Below, piece by piece: positions 9,124-17,562 of a DNA stretch of 64,000 bases. A program made the position numbers and the translations under genes. The stretch comes from JABSQH01 sp039177505 (GTDB lineage: Bacteria; Actinomycetota; Acidimicrobiia; Acidimicrobiales; Ilumatobacteraceae): NCBI GenBank assembly GCA_039177505.1, contig JBCDFR010000015.1, positions 10,251-74,250 of the forward strand. Reading direction: 5' to 3'. The first letter of the stretch is position 1. Each line of letters starts with the position of its first letter. The notes under the pieces were generated by a model, which had not been told where the DNA came from, did no database searches, and worked only from the letters and a program-made list of their open reading frames with translations.

Positions 9124-10071
9124 ATGCGTGTTTGTGTCACCGGCGCTGCCGGGTTCATCGGGTCGCACGTCTGTGATCGCTTGATCAATGAAGGACACCA
9201 GGTGCGCGGGATCGACGATCTCTCGACCGGTCACCTCGACAATCTCGACGACTCCGGTGATGTCGATCTCATCGAAGGGTCGATCCTCGACGCCACCGCA
9301 CTGACAGCCGCGGTGCGCGATGTCGACGCCGTGGTGCATCTCGCAGCGCTGCCGTCGGTGCCTCGCTCAGTGGCCGACCCGGTCGCGTCGCACGAGGCCA
9401 ACACCGTCGGCACGATGCGCGTGCTCGAAGCGGCCCGCGCCCTCGACGACGCGTCTGTGATCGTTGCCTCGTCGTCGTCGGTCTACGGAGCAAATCCCAC
9501 GCTTCCCAAGCACGAGGCGTTGTGTCCCGCCCCGATGAGCCCGTATGCGGCGTCCAAGCTGGCGACCGAGCAGTACGCGTTGGCGTGGCAGCACTCGTAT
9601 GGCCTGCGAACGCTCGCCGTCCGGTTCTTCAACGTGTACGGACCACGCCAGCGTCCGGGCCACGCCTACGCTGCCGCGATCCCTGCATTCGCCGACGCCG
9701 CATTGCGGGGACGCCGGCCACGAGTGTTCGGCGACGGCCAACAGAGTCGTGACTTCACCTATGTCGAGACCGTGGCTGAGGTGCTCGCCGACGCCGTCAA
9801 TCGACGCCTCAGCCATCCCCAACCGATCAACCTTGCGTATGGCTCACAGACCACACTGCTCGAGCTCATCGCCATGCTCGAGGAGCTACTCGCAACGTCG
9901 TTGCAACCCGAACACCTCGACGAACGAGTCGGCGACGTCCGACACAGCCGAGCAGATGCCTCAGCCGTTCGGTCGCTGTTCCCGACCATCGAGCCGACAG
10001 CCCTCGATGTCGGGCTCCGGGCGACCGTCGAGTGGATGGCACCGCTGCTCGACCGAGAGGATCGGGCTTGA
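9124..10071 (+). CDS. NAD-dependent epimerase/dehydratase (extended SDR)
   Basis: 315-residue extended short-chain dehydrogenase/reductase acting on nucleotide sugars. It has the Rossmann glycine motif GAAGFIG (7-13), ASSSSVYG around the catalytic Ser (115-122) and the catalytic YAASK (141-145). RFFNVYGPRQRP and GDGQQSRDFTYV are typical of UDP-glucose 4-epimerase-like and UDP-glucuronate/GlcNAc-epimerase-like enzymes. The precise reaction cannot be resolved by eye. It heads a tight four-gene overlapping run: its TGA overlaps the TTG start of the PqqD-like gene. That overlap suggests that translation of all four genes is coupled. Confidence 0.87.
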   Translation: MRVCVTGAAGFIGSHVCDRLINEGHQVRGIDDLSTGHLDNLDDSGDVDLIEGSILDATALTAAVRDVDAVVHLAALPSVPRSVADPVASHEANTVGTMRVLEAARALDDASVIVASSSSVYGANPTLPKHEALCPAPMSPYAASKLATEQYALAWQHSYGLRTLAVRFFNVYGPRQRPGHAYAAAIPAFADAALRGRRPRVFGDGQQSRDFTYVETVAEVLADAVNRRLSHPQPINLAYGSQTTLLELIAMLEELLATSLQPEHLDERVGDVRHSRADASAVRSLFPTIEPTALDVGLRATVEWMAPLLDREDRA

Positions 10072-10352
10072 CCGCACAGGTCTACCGACGAGGCGCGAGT
10101 CGTGCGTCGCGCGCCATGGAAGACCGCGTGATCCTGGCATCGATCGGCGAACACGCCGCTCGGCCAAAGAGCGTGCTGCACCTGCACGGGCCTGCGGCAC
10201 TCGTATGGATCTGCCTCGAACAACCCGGGACTGCGGCGGAGATCGAAGCACGGCTGCGCGAGGCCGGAAGCGATGCCACGCTGGCGCACGATCACATCGC
10301 GGCGACACTCAGCGAACTCGTGCGCCACGACATCATCGAGACAGCGACGTGA
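10068..10352 (+). CDS. PqqD family peptide chaperone
   Basis: Small winged-helix PqqD-like protein of about 94 residues. PqqD relatives bind a precursor peptide or protein and present it to a modifying enzyme. Supporting features are the central LHLHGPAALVWICLEQPGTA segment, which matches the PqqD strand-helix core, and the following HDHIAATLSELVRHDIIE helix. I infer a TTG start at 10068, inside the stop of the epimerase gene, because earlier codons overlap that gene heavily. Its own stop overlaps the GTG of the HPr-kinase-like gene. The pairing with that kinase resembles the poorly characterised HprK-related/PqqD-related systems. No radical SAM enzyme or lasso cyclase is adjacent. Confidence 0.7.
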   Translation: MTAQVYRRGASRASRAMEDRVILASIGEHAARPKSVLHLHGPAALVWICLEQPGTAAEIEARLREAGSDATLAHDHIAATLSELVRHDIIETAT

Positions 10353-11176
10353 CCGAACTCGGCCACTTCTCGGCGATCAATGCGGTCGTCGCTATTCGGG
10401 CCGACGAGCCACTGGCGACTGTGATCACAACGGCGCTCTCCGATCTGCACACCGATGCCCAGTCAACGCACCGCCTCGATGTGGCGCTCGGCGACACCGG
10501 CGAGTGGTCGCTGGCACTCGAACCTCCTGCGAAGACGGCCATCGGGCGCTACCGCGGCGCGCTGAGCGATGTTGCGCTCGCTGACGTGATCGCCGTGTTC
10601 AACGAGCTCGCCGCGGAATCGTGCGCCGAGTCGTCGATCGTGCTGCACGCAGGATGCGTGCAGATCGACGGCGTCGCGGTCGCACTGGCCGGTCACAGTG
10701 GCGCCGGAAAATCGACGCTCACCGCTGCCTTTGCTCGGCACGGCTATCCGGTGATCAGCGAAGAGGTCACCGCGACCACGACCGACTTCAACGCCATACC
10801 GTTCCGCCGGCCGATCGGTCTGCGCGCGGCCGGTGCCTCCGCTGTCGGTGTCGTCGTGCCGAAGGGGCCCTACGACACGGTGTATCCGTGTCCGATCTCG
10901 ACTCTTGGCCCGAAGGGCGATCCCGCTCCACTCAAAGCTGTCTTCGTCCTCGATCGCGACAAGGCAAGGGATCGGACGACCGGCCGTCGGCGACTCTTGC
11001 TTCCAGCGGACGCGCTCACGGCGTTGTCAGGGGAGTCGCTCGACAGCGGGGTAGATCGCCGCGCCCGATTCCGCGCGCTCGAACGTCTCTCTCGAATGGT
11101 CCCGGTGTATCGGCTCACGTACTTCGACACCTCGGCGGCAATTCAGGCCATCGTCGATTGGCGAGACGTCGCATGA
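10349..11176 (+). CDS. HPr kinase-related P-loop protein
   Basis: 275-residue protein whose C-terminal half resembles HPr kinase/phosphorylase: LHAGCV (99-104), Walker A GHSGAGKST (115-123) and ISEEVTA (136-142), the position where HprK carries its second acidic motif. The N-terminal ~95 residues are a separate small domain. It is not a carbon-catabolite HprK: no HPr/PTS genes are near, and it is flanked by PqqD and nucleotidyltransferase genes. Related proteins phosphorylate lasso peptides in some Firmicutes, so a peptide, protein or glycan-linked substrate is possible here (inference). The start is GTG 10349, overlapping the PqqD stop by four bases (GTGA); its own stop overlaps the next ATG. 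Confidence 0.75.
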   Translation: MTELGHFSAINAVVAIRADEPLATVITTALSDLHTDAQSTHRLDVALGDTGEWSLALEPPAKTAIGRYRGALSDVALADVIAVFNELAAESCAESSIVLHAGCVQIDGVAVALAGHSGAGKSTLTAAFARHGYPVISEEVTATTTDFNAIPFRRPIGLRAAGASAVGVVVPKGPYDTVYPCPISTLGPKGDPAPLKAVFVLDRDKARDRTTGRRRLLLPADALTALSGESLDSGVDRRARFRALERLSRMVPVYRLTYFDTSAAIQAIVDWRDVA

Positions 11177-12207
11177 GGTACCGCACACGGGGCCACGTGG
11201 AACGCGATGAGCACTACACACCGACGCAGCTGGAAGTGCTGCGATTCGAACTACCCGGCTGGCAGCAACGTACAGTGCCACTCGGCACGCGACTGGCAAC
11301 GGAGGAGATGACTGCACTCCGGCTGTGGGCGAGAAAGGAACGTCTCGCCGGGCTCGCTGAAGCGGCCCTCACCGGAGGAGCCGGCGTGGCCGAATGCCCA
11401 GAGTCGTACGTCACCGCGGTCGAGTTCGCAGCCCAGGCCGACGCGTCAGCCGCGTGGGCGCATCAAACGCTGGCGACGGCCGGTGTCGACAGTCTCGTCA
11501 TCAAGGGAATCCCGGCAGCCCTGCTCGACTACGCGCTGTCGGGATGGCGAAGCACGCTCGATGTCGACCTGCTCGTGCGTAGGAGCGAGTTCTCCGATGC
11601 CATCGAAGTGCTACAGCGCGCCGGTTGCCAACGGCGACAGGCCCCGTTCGACGTCGACTGGGAACAGCGGTTCGGGCGGTCGGTCACGATGTATGCACCC
11701 AGCGGAATCGAGATCGACGTCCACGCGATGATTTCGGAGGGGTACTTCGGCACACGGCAATCCCACGAGATCTTCTTCGACGAAGCGATGCCCCTGCAGA
11801 TCGGCAGAGTTCGCTGCACAACCATGCGACCGGCGCACCGATTGCTCACCGCCTGCCACGCAGCTGCATTGTCGCGGGGGCCGCGGGCCCGGTACCTGCG
11901 CGATATCGCAGAGCTCGTTCGACGCCCTGACAGCGAATGGGTCGAGACAGTCAACGACGCAGGTGACTGTGCGGTCGTCGCGGCCGGTCTCAGTGCGGCG
12001 TCGCCACTGCTCCCATCTGAACATCCGGCCAGTCGCTGGGCTCGCACGACCATGTACGGTCGCAGGGCGCAGGCCGCCCTGGCCCTTGCTGACTACGCCG
12101 GCCGGTACGGCTGGTCGATGCACGCCGCTTCGCGACTCATGGAGATGAAGGCCGCGGCGGTACCCGCGTTTCTGTCCCCGCTTGTCAGGAGATCTGCGAG
12201 AACGTGA
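11173..12207 (+). CDS. Nucleotidyltransferase family protein
   Basis: 344-residue protein of the uncharacterised nucleotidyltransferase family that accompanies HprK-related kinases. Seen: LVIKGIPAALL (108-118) and STLDVDLLV (127-135), the latter giving the DxD metal-binding pair of the nucleotidyltransferase fold, then IEIDVHAM about 50 residues later as the third acidic position. The target is unknown; nucleotidylation of a peptide, protein or sugar is possible. ATG 11173 overlaps the kinase stop (ATGA), so it is translationally coupled. The 3' end overlaps the convergent Tat-signal protein gene by 23 bases, which is unusual and would make the two transcripts antisense at their ends. Confidence 0.72.
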   Translation: MRYRTRGHVERDEHYTPTQLEVLRFELPGWQQRTVPLGTRLATEEMTALRLWARKERLAGLAEAALTGGAGVAECPESYVTAVEFAAQADASAAWAHQTLATAGVDSLVIKGIPAALLDYALSGWRSTLDVDLLVRRSEFSDAIEVLQRAGCQRRQAPFDVDWEQRFGRSVTMYAPSGIEIDVHAMISEGYFGTRQSHEIFFDEAMPLQIGRVRCTTMRPAHRLLTACHAAALSRGPRARYLRDIAELVRRPDSEWVETVNDAGDCAVVAAGLSAASPLLPSEHPASRWARTTMYGRRAQAALALADYAGRYGWSMHAASRLMEMKAAAVPAFLSPLVRRSART

Positions 12208-12676
12208 ACGTTGGCCCGGTCGGCGGACCCGACGACGTCTCGCACTCGACCTGCCACACGCTGGTCAGGCTTCCAGTCTGGCCCGGGCCGCCGGTGTAGT
12301 TGCACATGCCGGTCAGTGTGAACGTGACCTGGAACGTGTCCCCGGGCTCAAACGCCTGGTTACCGTCCGTCTCCACGCGGAGACGAACCTCGTTGTCATT
12401 CGTCGCCGACACGTTCTTGGGTCCCGGGTCACTGATGAAGATATCTCGTGAGAACGACGGAATCCCAACACTCGAGTTTGGGCATTCCTCGGTCACGCTA
12501 TAGAAGACTCGACACACGGACGCCGATCCATTGATGCCCGCGACCGCCGACTCCACGGAAGCCGCAAGCGTCGGAGCGTCGTAGTTGGCGAACGCCGGGC
12601 GCGAGATGATGGTCGTCGCCGCAGCAGCGGTGGCGCCTCCAGCGGCGATTTTTTTCAGTGCGTTTCGGCGATCCAC
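12185..12676 (-). CDS. Tat-signal exported protein of unknown function
   Basis: 163-residue exported protein of no family I recognise. The N-terminus MDRRNALKKIAAGG followed by an Ala/Thr-rich hydrophobic stretch and RPAFA has the form of a twin-arginine signal with cleavage near residue 30. The mature part is beta-rich and has four Cys (SVC, EEC, GMC, VEC), enough for two disulfides. It contains several Asn-x-Ser/Thr-like sites (NGSAS, NSS, NYT), which I note without claiming glycosylation. It lies convergent to the PqqD/kinase/nucleotidyltransferase operon and upstream of a GT4 gene. A role as a modified or glycosylated export substrate is speculation from position only. Confidence 0.6.
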   Translation of the reverse strand: MDRRNALKKIAAGGATAAAATTIISRPAFANYDAPTLAASVESAVAGINGSASVCRVFYSVTEECPNSSVGIPSFSRDIFISDPGPKNVSATNDNEVRLRVETDGNQAFEPGDTFQVTFTLTGMCNYTGGPGQTGSLTSVWQVECETSSGPPTGPTFTFSQIS

Positions 12677-12845
12677 GTGACCCTCTCCGTCTGTGGTGAA
12701 ACCATCGGTCCTGGAACGACGGAACCTTAGCGATTCTTGTGGCCCGATGCCACAATTGTCGCACAGGAAACATGGTCGTCATCTTTTGGGCCCCGAAGTG
12801 GCTGAGCCACGCACTCGCGACTCGGTCGGCTCGACTCCACCGTCA

Positions 12846-13991
12846 TCACGCGGTGCGCATTCCGTAGCGACCTGCCAAGGCTGCCCACAGTCGTGACTGC
12901 TCAAAGCGCTGTCCCACCCGGCTGCGTTGGGCAGCGGCGACGTCCCGTCGCCGAGTTGGCTCGTTGACCAGTGTGGCCAGCAGCGCTCCGAGCGAGTTGC
13001 AGTCGCCGACCGCCACCAGCCACTCGCTCGGCACGGCGTCGACCGTCCCCGTTGCCGCATACCCGACGACGGGGACACCACTCGCCTGCGCCTCCAACGG
13101 CGCGTTGGGCAACCCCTCTCGAAAGGAAGGAAACACCAGCACATCCATCGCCGCGTACGCAGTCTCGGGCCGGTCCATCCACGGCACCACCACGGTCCGA
13201 GCGTGAGACTCGATGGCCCGCCGAGTCTCCGGCGGCACCCGATCCGCGTCCTCGAACGATCCGACGAGCAGCAACCACACGTCGTCGACGTCACCGAAGC
13301 GATCGCTGAACACGTCGACAAGGTCGACGATGCCTTTGTCTCGTACGAGTCGGCCCACGAACCCGACGACGGTCGAGTCGATCGGCAGACCGAATTGCTG
13401 GCGGGCCTCGCCCGTAGTGGAGTCGGACGCTGGCGAGAACCGCTCGATGTCGACCCCATTTCCGGAGCCGGCGGCCAACACGACCCCACGTGACCGGGCC
13501 AGCGCCCCCGATGTCCAGCCGACCGCCCGCAGGCTTGCGCTGTTAACGATGACATCTGTCGCACATGCCGATGTCACCCGTTCCACTGCGATCGCGAGCC
13601 ATCTACCCGGACCGTGCAGCCCCTCGAACCGATACCCCCTCACGACGTACACACGCACCGGCACACGGCACACGAACGCCGCCACCATCCCCAAGAGTCC
13701 GGCCTTTGGCGTCGACGCATTGACCACATCGGGCCGGGAACGGCGAATCAACGCAACGATCGCCCACAGCGCCCGGAGATCGCGGAGCGGCGAGGGCTGT
13801 CGAACGAGCGGCACCGATGAAACCGACACACCCTGATCCCACGCGTCCGCTCTGACCTCTCCGCCGACAGCGACCTCGACGTCGAACCCCTGCTCGATCA
13901 TGAACCCGAGTTGTCCGCGCACGAGCACGCTCGAGAGCTGATCGGTCAACAGATACAACAACCGCGGTCGGCGACCCGACGAGTCGCTCAC
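12846..13991 (-). CDS. GT4 family glycosyltransferase
   Basis: 381-residue GT-B glycosyltransferase resembling enzymes that transfer the first or second sugar onto undecaprenyl-linked glycans (PglA/WcaL-like). Seen: VRVYVVRGYRFEG, GSGNGVDIERFSP (the conserved NGVD turn), FVGRLVRDKGI at the start of the C-terminal Rossmann domain, and FREGLPNAPLEAQASGVPVV as the E-x7-E motif. The ATG overlaps the last codon of the DUF4012 gene by four bases, so the pair is one transcription unit reading leftward. About 170 bases separate its stop from the Tat-signal gene. Acceptor and donor are not inferable. Confidence 0.86.
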   Translation of the reverse strand: MSDSSGRRPRLLYLLTDQLSSVLVRGQLGFMIEQGFDVEVAVGGEVRADAWDQGVSVSSVPLVRQPSPLRDLRALWAIVALIRRSRPDVVNASTPKAGLLGMVAAFVCRVPVRVYVVRGYRFEGLHGPGRWLAIAVERVTSACATDVIVNSASLRAVGWTSGALARSRGVVLAAGSGNGVDIERFSPASDSTTGEARQQFGLPIDSTVVGFVGRLVRDKGIVDLVDVFSDRFGDVDDVWLLLVGSFEDADRVPPETRRAIESHARTVVVPWMDRPETAYAAMDVLVFPSFREGLPNAPLEAQASGVPVVGYAATGTVDAVPSEWLVAVGDCNSLGALLATLVNEPTRRRDVAAAQRSRVGQRFEQSRLWAALAGRYGMRTA

Positions 13992-16273
13992 GGTGCCTCC
14001 GAATAGCGCCTCGGTTCGTCGGCCGGTCCATTGACCTGCACGAGTGGGATCCCGTCCTGGTCGACGACGAGGATCTGCTGAAGCTCGGGGATCACCAGCG
14101 GCTGCGGGTTGGTTGCGAGCGTGTAGCCGTCGGGCATCTCGAGCACACCGGCCACGGCGTATTCGACGGTGAGCGATTCACCCGCCGGGATGGACACGAA
14201 GCTCGATGCCACCGTCCATCCCTGCTCGACCGCGGGCGTGTATCGGAACTCCTCGCCGTTGCTCGTTGCGCCGACGATGGGGAGAGCAGCGAACGTCGCC
14301 AGGCGCAGCGTGTTGGTCCCGTCGGGTTGCCGGGCCCTGTTGCCGATCACGCTGTTGGGGAGTCCCGTCGCCGGGGCGGTGTTGGTCAGCGTGACCGTGA
14401 TCGTTCCCGACACCTCGTTGGTCTCGGTGTCGACCACCGCGTCGTATTCCAACGTTCGTTCGAGGTACACGTCGATCTTGTTCGCCCCAGAGTTGGCGAC
14501 GGAGATGGCGACACCGTCGCCTCCGTCCAGGCTGGGCAGTCCCCCTGCCAGCCGGGTTGCCGCGAACAGCTCCTGTTCCGCCTCTGCGCGTGCCCATCCG
14601 AGCAAACGGCCCTCGGCGACAAGCGGCGACAGCGACTCGATGAGCTCCACCGGATCGGGAACCGCTCCGGAGAGCAGCCGCTCGATGGTCACCTCCGATA
14701 CGTCTTCGAGGAAGTCCTCCCGATCGTCACGCCCCTCCACCTCGTCGAGTTCGTATTGATCGACGAGCAAGAAGTCGACCACGTTGTTGGCATTCAGCTG
14801 GCGATCTTGACCGTCGACGCTGACCGGACCAGTGAACCGCAGCAACTCGGCCAGCACGTACGGATCCATGGCGAACACGCCGTCGAGTTCCGTCGTCCCA
14901 CCACTCTGGGGGTACAGCTCGGCGATCACTTCCGCTGTCGTTGGGAAGTGCGGCGACACGGTGACGTTCGACCACACGATGTCTTCCACGGTGCCGCCGG
15001 GCCCACTGTTGAACCCGAGGGGCCAGTACTGTGCCAGGAACTCGTCCGGTCCGGTGATGGCGCGAGTGTCGCTGCCGCCCTGGTTCAAGTCGCGGGTGCG
15101 GCCGAAGTCAGAAACGCTGATCTCGCCCTCGTCGGCGGTGATGATCGCGTAGTTCCCCATGAACCCACTCGATCCACGCGCCTCGGCGGGGGTGGTAAAC
15201 GCGACGAAGTACGTCCGCGGTTCGTCTGCACCGAGCATCCCCGGCAACAACTCGGCAGCGTGCGCTGCGTTCTCCAAGCGCGGGCGGTTCTCAGAGACCT
15301 CGTCGGCAATCTCGTCGAGCCGCTCGCTCACCGGACTCAACAGCCAGGGCGACCGCACTCCGGTGAGCGCTTCGTCGAGGGTGGCCACCGACTCGCGCAC
15401 GTCGCCGAGCGGGACGCCGACGATCTCGACCGCAGTGAGATCGATCTGTCCGTCGACCAAACGCAGGTCGTCAATCACGATGGAACGAAGCGCAACAGCG
15501 AGGTCGTCGCTCGCCTGAGCGGCAGCGGCGGCGAGGTCGGCGCCAGCGGCCCGGTTCTGCGCCACGACGGGCACGAAGGCAGCGAGCTGCGCCCACGGCG
15601 CACTCAATGCAGAGTCGGCGTCGCTGAACGCTGCTGCTGCCTGCTCGAACTGGTCGGCGGCCGCGGCGTAGTCGCCGTCGGTGGCCGATTCGATCCCATC
15701 ACGGGCGAGTTGATTCCCGGCGCGCAGCGGGTCCTCGGCCTGCAGGGCGCCGAACCCGAGCCCAGCGAGGGCGACGAGTGCCACGCCAACACATGCGATT
15801 CCAGCGATCCACACGGCTCGTCGATACTGCGCATGTCGACGACGCAATCCGAACGCAATCGTCAGCGCCGCAAGAGCGAGGCCGATCAAGGCCGTCGCGC
15901 CGTGAAACGAGTCGAGATCGGATCGCGCCAATGCGTTGAACGCCAGCCCGGCCACGACGGCGCGCTCGATCACCTGTTCGCGCCGTTGCACGCCGATCCA
16001 CATCGCGCCGAAGAAGGCCCCCGCTCCGAACACACCGACGACGATGTTCTCCGCCACTGCAGTTGCGATTGCCGAGGTGACGGCCAGCACCCACCACGGT
16101 GCCGACGAGCCTGCCCAGGTGACCACGCCGACTCCGATCACGGCGAGCACGACATCGATCAGCGTTGACCCGGTCGGCTCCAACCCGGCGAACGCGGCAG
16201 CGATACCGCTCACTGCGGCGACGACAACAGTCGGGCGCTCGTCGACCCGCATCCGGCGGCGTCGACGCGCCAT
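13988..16273 (-). CDS. DUF4012 domain membrane protein
   Basis: 761-residue membrane protein. A basic N-terminus (MARRRRRMRVDERP) is followed by several hydrophobic helices in the first ~200 residues, then a long extracytoplasmic region. The core matches DUF4012: FVAFTTPAEARGSSGFMGNYA, the FGRTRDLN region, and LDGVFAMDPYVLAELLRFTGPV. DUF4012 proteins resemble part of the LytR-CpsA-Psr world and recur in actinobacterial exopolysaccharide clusters; the biochemical role is not established. GTG 16285 is an alternative start; ATG 16273 gives the basic leader directly. It overlaps the following GT4 gene by four bases. Confidence 0.83.
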   Translation of the reverse strand: MARRRRRMRVDERPTVVVAAVSGIAAAFAGLEPTGSTLIDVVLAVIGVGVVTWAGSSAPWWVLAVTSAIATAVAENIVVGVFGAGAFFGAMWIGVQRREQVIERAVVAGLAFNALARSDLDSFHGATALIGLALAALTIAFGLRRRHAQYRRAVWIAGIACVGVALVALAGLGFGALQAEDPLRAGNQLARDGIESATDGDYAAAADQFEQAAAAFSDADSALSAPWAQLAAFVPVVAQNRAAGADLAAAAAQASDDLAVALRSIVIDDLRLVDGQIDLTAVEIVGVPLGDVRESVATLDEALTGVRSPWLLSPVSERLDEIADEVSENRPRLENAAHAAELLPGMLGADEPRTYFVAFTTPAEARGSSGFMGNYAIITADEGEISVSDFGRTRDLNQGGSDTRAITGPDEFLAQYWPLGFNSGPGGTVEDIVWSNVTVSPHFPTTAEVIAELYPQSGGTTELDGVFAMDPYVLAELLRFTGPVSVDGQDRQLNANNVVDFLLVDQYELDEVEGRDDREDFLEDVSEVTIERLLSGAVPDPVELIESLSPLVAEGRLLGWARAEAEQELFAATRLAGGLPSLDGGDGVAISVANSGANKIDVYLERTLEYDAVVDTETNEVSGTITVTLTNTAPATGLPNSVIGNRARQPDGTNTLRLATFAALPIVGATSNGEEFRYTPAVEQGWTVASSFVSIPAGESLTVEYAVAGVLEMPDGYTLATNPQPLVIPELQQILVVDQDGIPLVQVNGPADEPRRYSEAP

Positions 16274-16388
16274 CAACCCGAGCACCTGCGCGGCATGGCC
16301 GCAGAGGCTAGCGATGCTGCGCCCGCACGGCGGTGCAGCGAACCCAAAACAGCGCGCCCGCGGGGCGCCACCGTAGGATTCGCGGTCG

Positions 16389-16769
16389 ATGCCGGAGTCC
16401 GCCTACGCCTTGACCGACCGACCGCGCGCCGTTGACGACGTCGAGATCGCCGCCTTCGACGGTGAGATCGTCGTGTTTCATGTCGGCCCGTCGGTGGTCC
16501 ACAAGCTCCCGGGGGCAATAGGGGCCGTGTGGCTGATGTGCGACGGCGAAACCACGGTGGCCGAATTGAGCCCACAACTGACCGAGCTGTTCGGCTTGGC
16601 CGACGACGATGGCACCGACCTCGACCAGACCGTGCACTCCGCGTTGACGCAACTGGCACGCAATGGGCTGCTCGCCGGTCAGGGCGTCGTGGCCACTCGG
16701 GTCGAGGACGACGTCGCGACACGCGCAAGCGACGGGTCTGAGATCTTCGTCGCCCCACCTGACCCTTGA
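16389..16769 (+). CDS. PqqD family protein (second copy in the locus)
   Basis: 126-residue PqqD-like protein. It has VVFHVGPSVVHKLPGAIGAV followed by WLMCDGETTVAEL, the strand-strand-helix arrangement of the fold in which a residue pair before W-x-x-x-D-G is characteristic, and a later TQLARNGLLAG helix. The N-terminus (ALTDRPRAVDDVEIAAFDGEI) fits PqqD proteins that chaperone a leader peptide. It is divergent from the DUF4012 gene across about 115 bases and lies 21 bases upstream of the unusual kinase-like gene. This repeats the PqqD-kinase gene order found at 10068-11176 in the same locus. Confidence 0.68.
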   Translation: MPESAYALTDRPRAVDDVEIAAFDGEIVVFHVGPSVVHKLPGAIGAVWLMCDGETTVAELSPQLTELFGLADDDGTDLDQTVHSALTQLARNGLLAGQGVVATRVEDDVATRASDGSEIFVAPPDP

Positions 16770-16790
16770 GGCGCAACCGGCGGCCGCTCC

Positions 16791-17561
16791 GTGTGGGTGG
16801 CGGAGCCCATCGTCGTGCGACTCGGCGGTCGACTGATCGGGATTCGTGCCGACACCGGCGACACCGCTGACACGCTGCGCCAACTCCTCGGCCGGTATCT
16901 GGAGTATCACGACGACGTCTCGGCGGCCGTCAGCGTGCGATGTGCAACGACTTCAACCGCTCGGGGCAGGGCTTCGGTACCGCAGCTGTTGCTCGGCAAC
17001 CGCCTCATCGCCCGGTCACGCAACGCCGTCGACGTGTTGCATGCGCTCGACCGACTGCTGGCCGGCATCGCCGCCGAGGCAGAGCCTGTCATCGCGGCGC
17101 CGCGCGTCATGCTCCGCATGATCGCCAAGAACGGCCGAGCGGTGTTGCTCGACGCACCGCCCGCCGCGATGCTCGGCGTTGGGCAACTCAATCGGGGCGG
17201 TGTCCGCGAGATCGCGAGGTACGGCACGGTCGTCGACGGCACGACCGTGCAGCCGGACCCCGAGTTGGATCTCGATTGGGCCGCTGCGGGGTTGGGTGCG
17301 CCGACTCCGCTCGGCCCGATGACGCTCGTCGGTCTCGTGGCGCTCGAGCCGTCATCAAGCGCCGGGTCATCCACGGGACGGCCCCCACAGACCGGGGACA
17401 CCGGCGAGACTCCAGCCGATCGCACGAGCAGGTTCGCCGTCCGCCATCCATCACCTGAGTGGTTGCGGACCGTTGCCCACCTGGAGTCGTCGAGTCGCAT
17501 CGCCGTCACCCATGAAAAGGCAGCGGCCGTCGACGCCATTGTCGGTCTGCTGCCGTCGTAA
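16791..17561 (+). CDS. HprK-related protein without a P-loop (tentative)
   Basis: 256-residue protein that I cannot assign firmly. Its layout parallels the HprK-related protein at 10349-11176: an N-terminal domain of about 100 residues (LGGRLIGIRADTGDTADTLR against VVAIRADEPLATVIT in the other), then a helix ending in VLHALDRLLAGIA and a strand NGRAVLLDAP where the kinase has its Walker A loop. No GxxxxGK[ST] is present here; the corresponding stretch is LLDAPPAAMLGVGQL. A degenerate, non-catalytic kinase relative is therefore my reading. Start is GTG 16791 (GTG 16797 is possible). It follows the PqqD gene at once and is convergent with the aminotransferase gene (one base between). Confidence 0.5.
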   Translation: MWVAEPIVVRLGGRLIGIRADTGDTADTLRQLLGRYLEYHDDVSAAVSVRCATTSTARGRASVPQLLLGNRLIARSRNAVDVLHALDRLLAGIAAEAEPVIAAPRVMLRMIAKNGRAVLLDAPPAAMLGVGQLNRGGVREIARYGTVVDGTTVQPDPELDLDWAAAGLGAPTPLGPMTLVGLVALEPSSSAGSSTGRPPQTGDTGETPADRTSRFAVRHPSPEWLRTVAHLESSSRIAVTHEKAAAVDAIVGLLPS

Positions 17562-17562
17562 G

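Noticed and set aside
10068..12207. Lasso-peptide gene cluster
   Set aside because: PqqD, kinase and nucleotidyltransferase occur in some lasso clusters, but no asparagine-synthetase-like cyclase, transglutaminase-like protease or precursor peptide could be found nearby.
14327..16168. 613-codon plus-strand frame
   Set aside because: It is antisense to the DUF4012 gene, has no recognisable domains and a composition rich in Arg, His and Val typical of GC-driven shadow frames.
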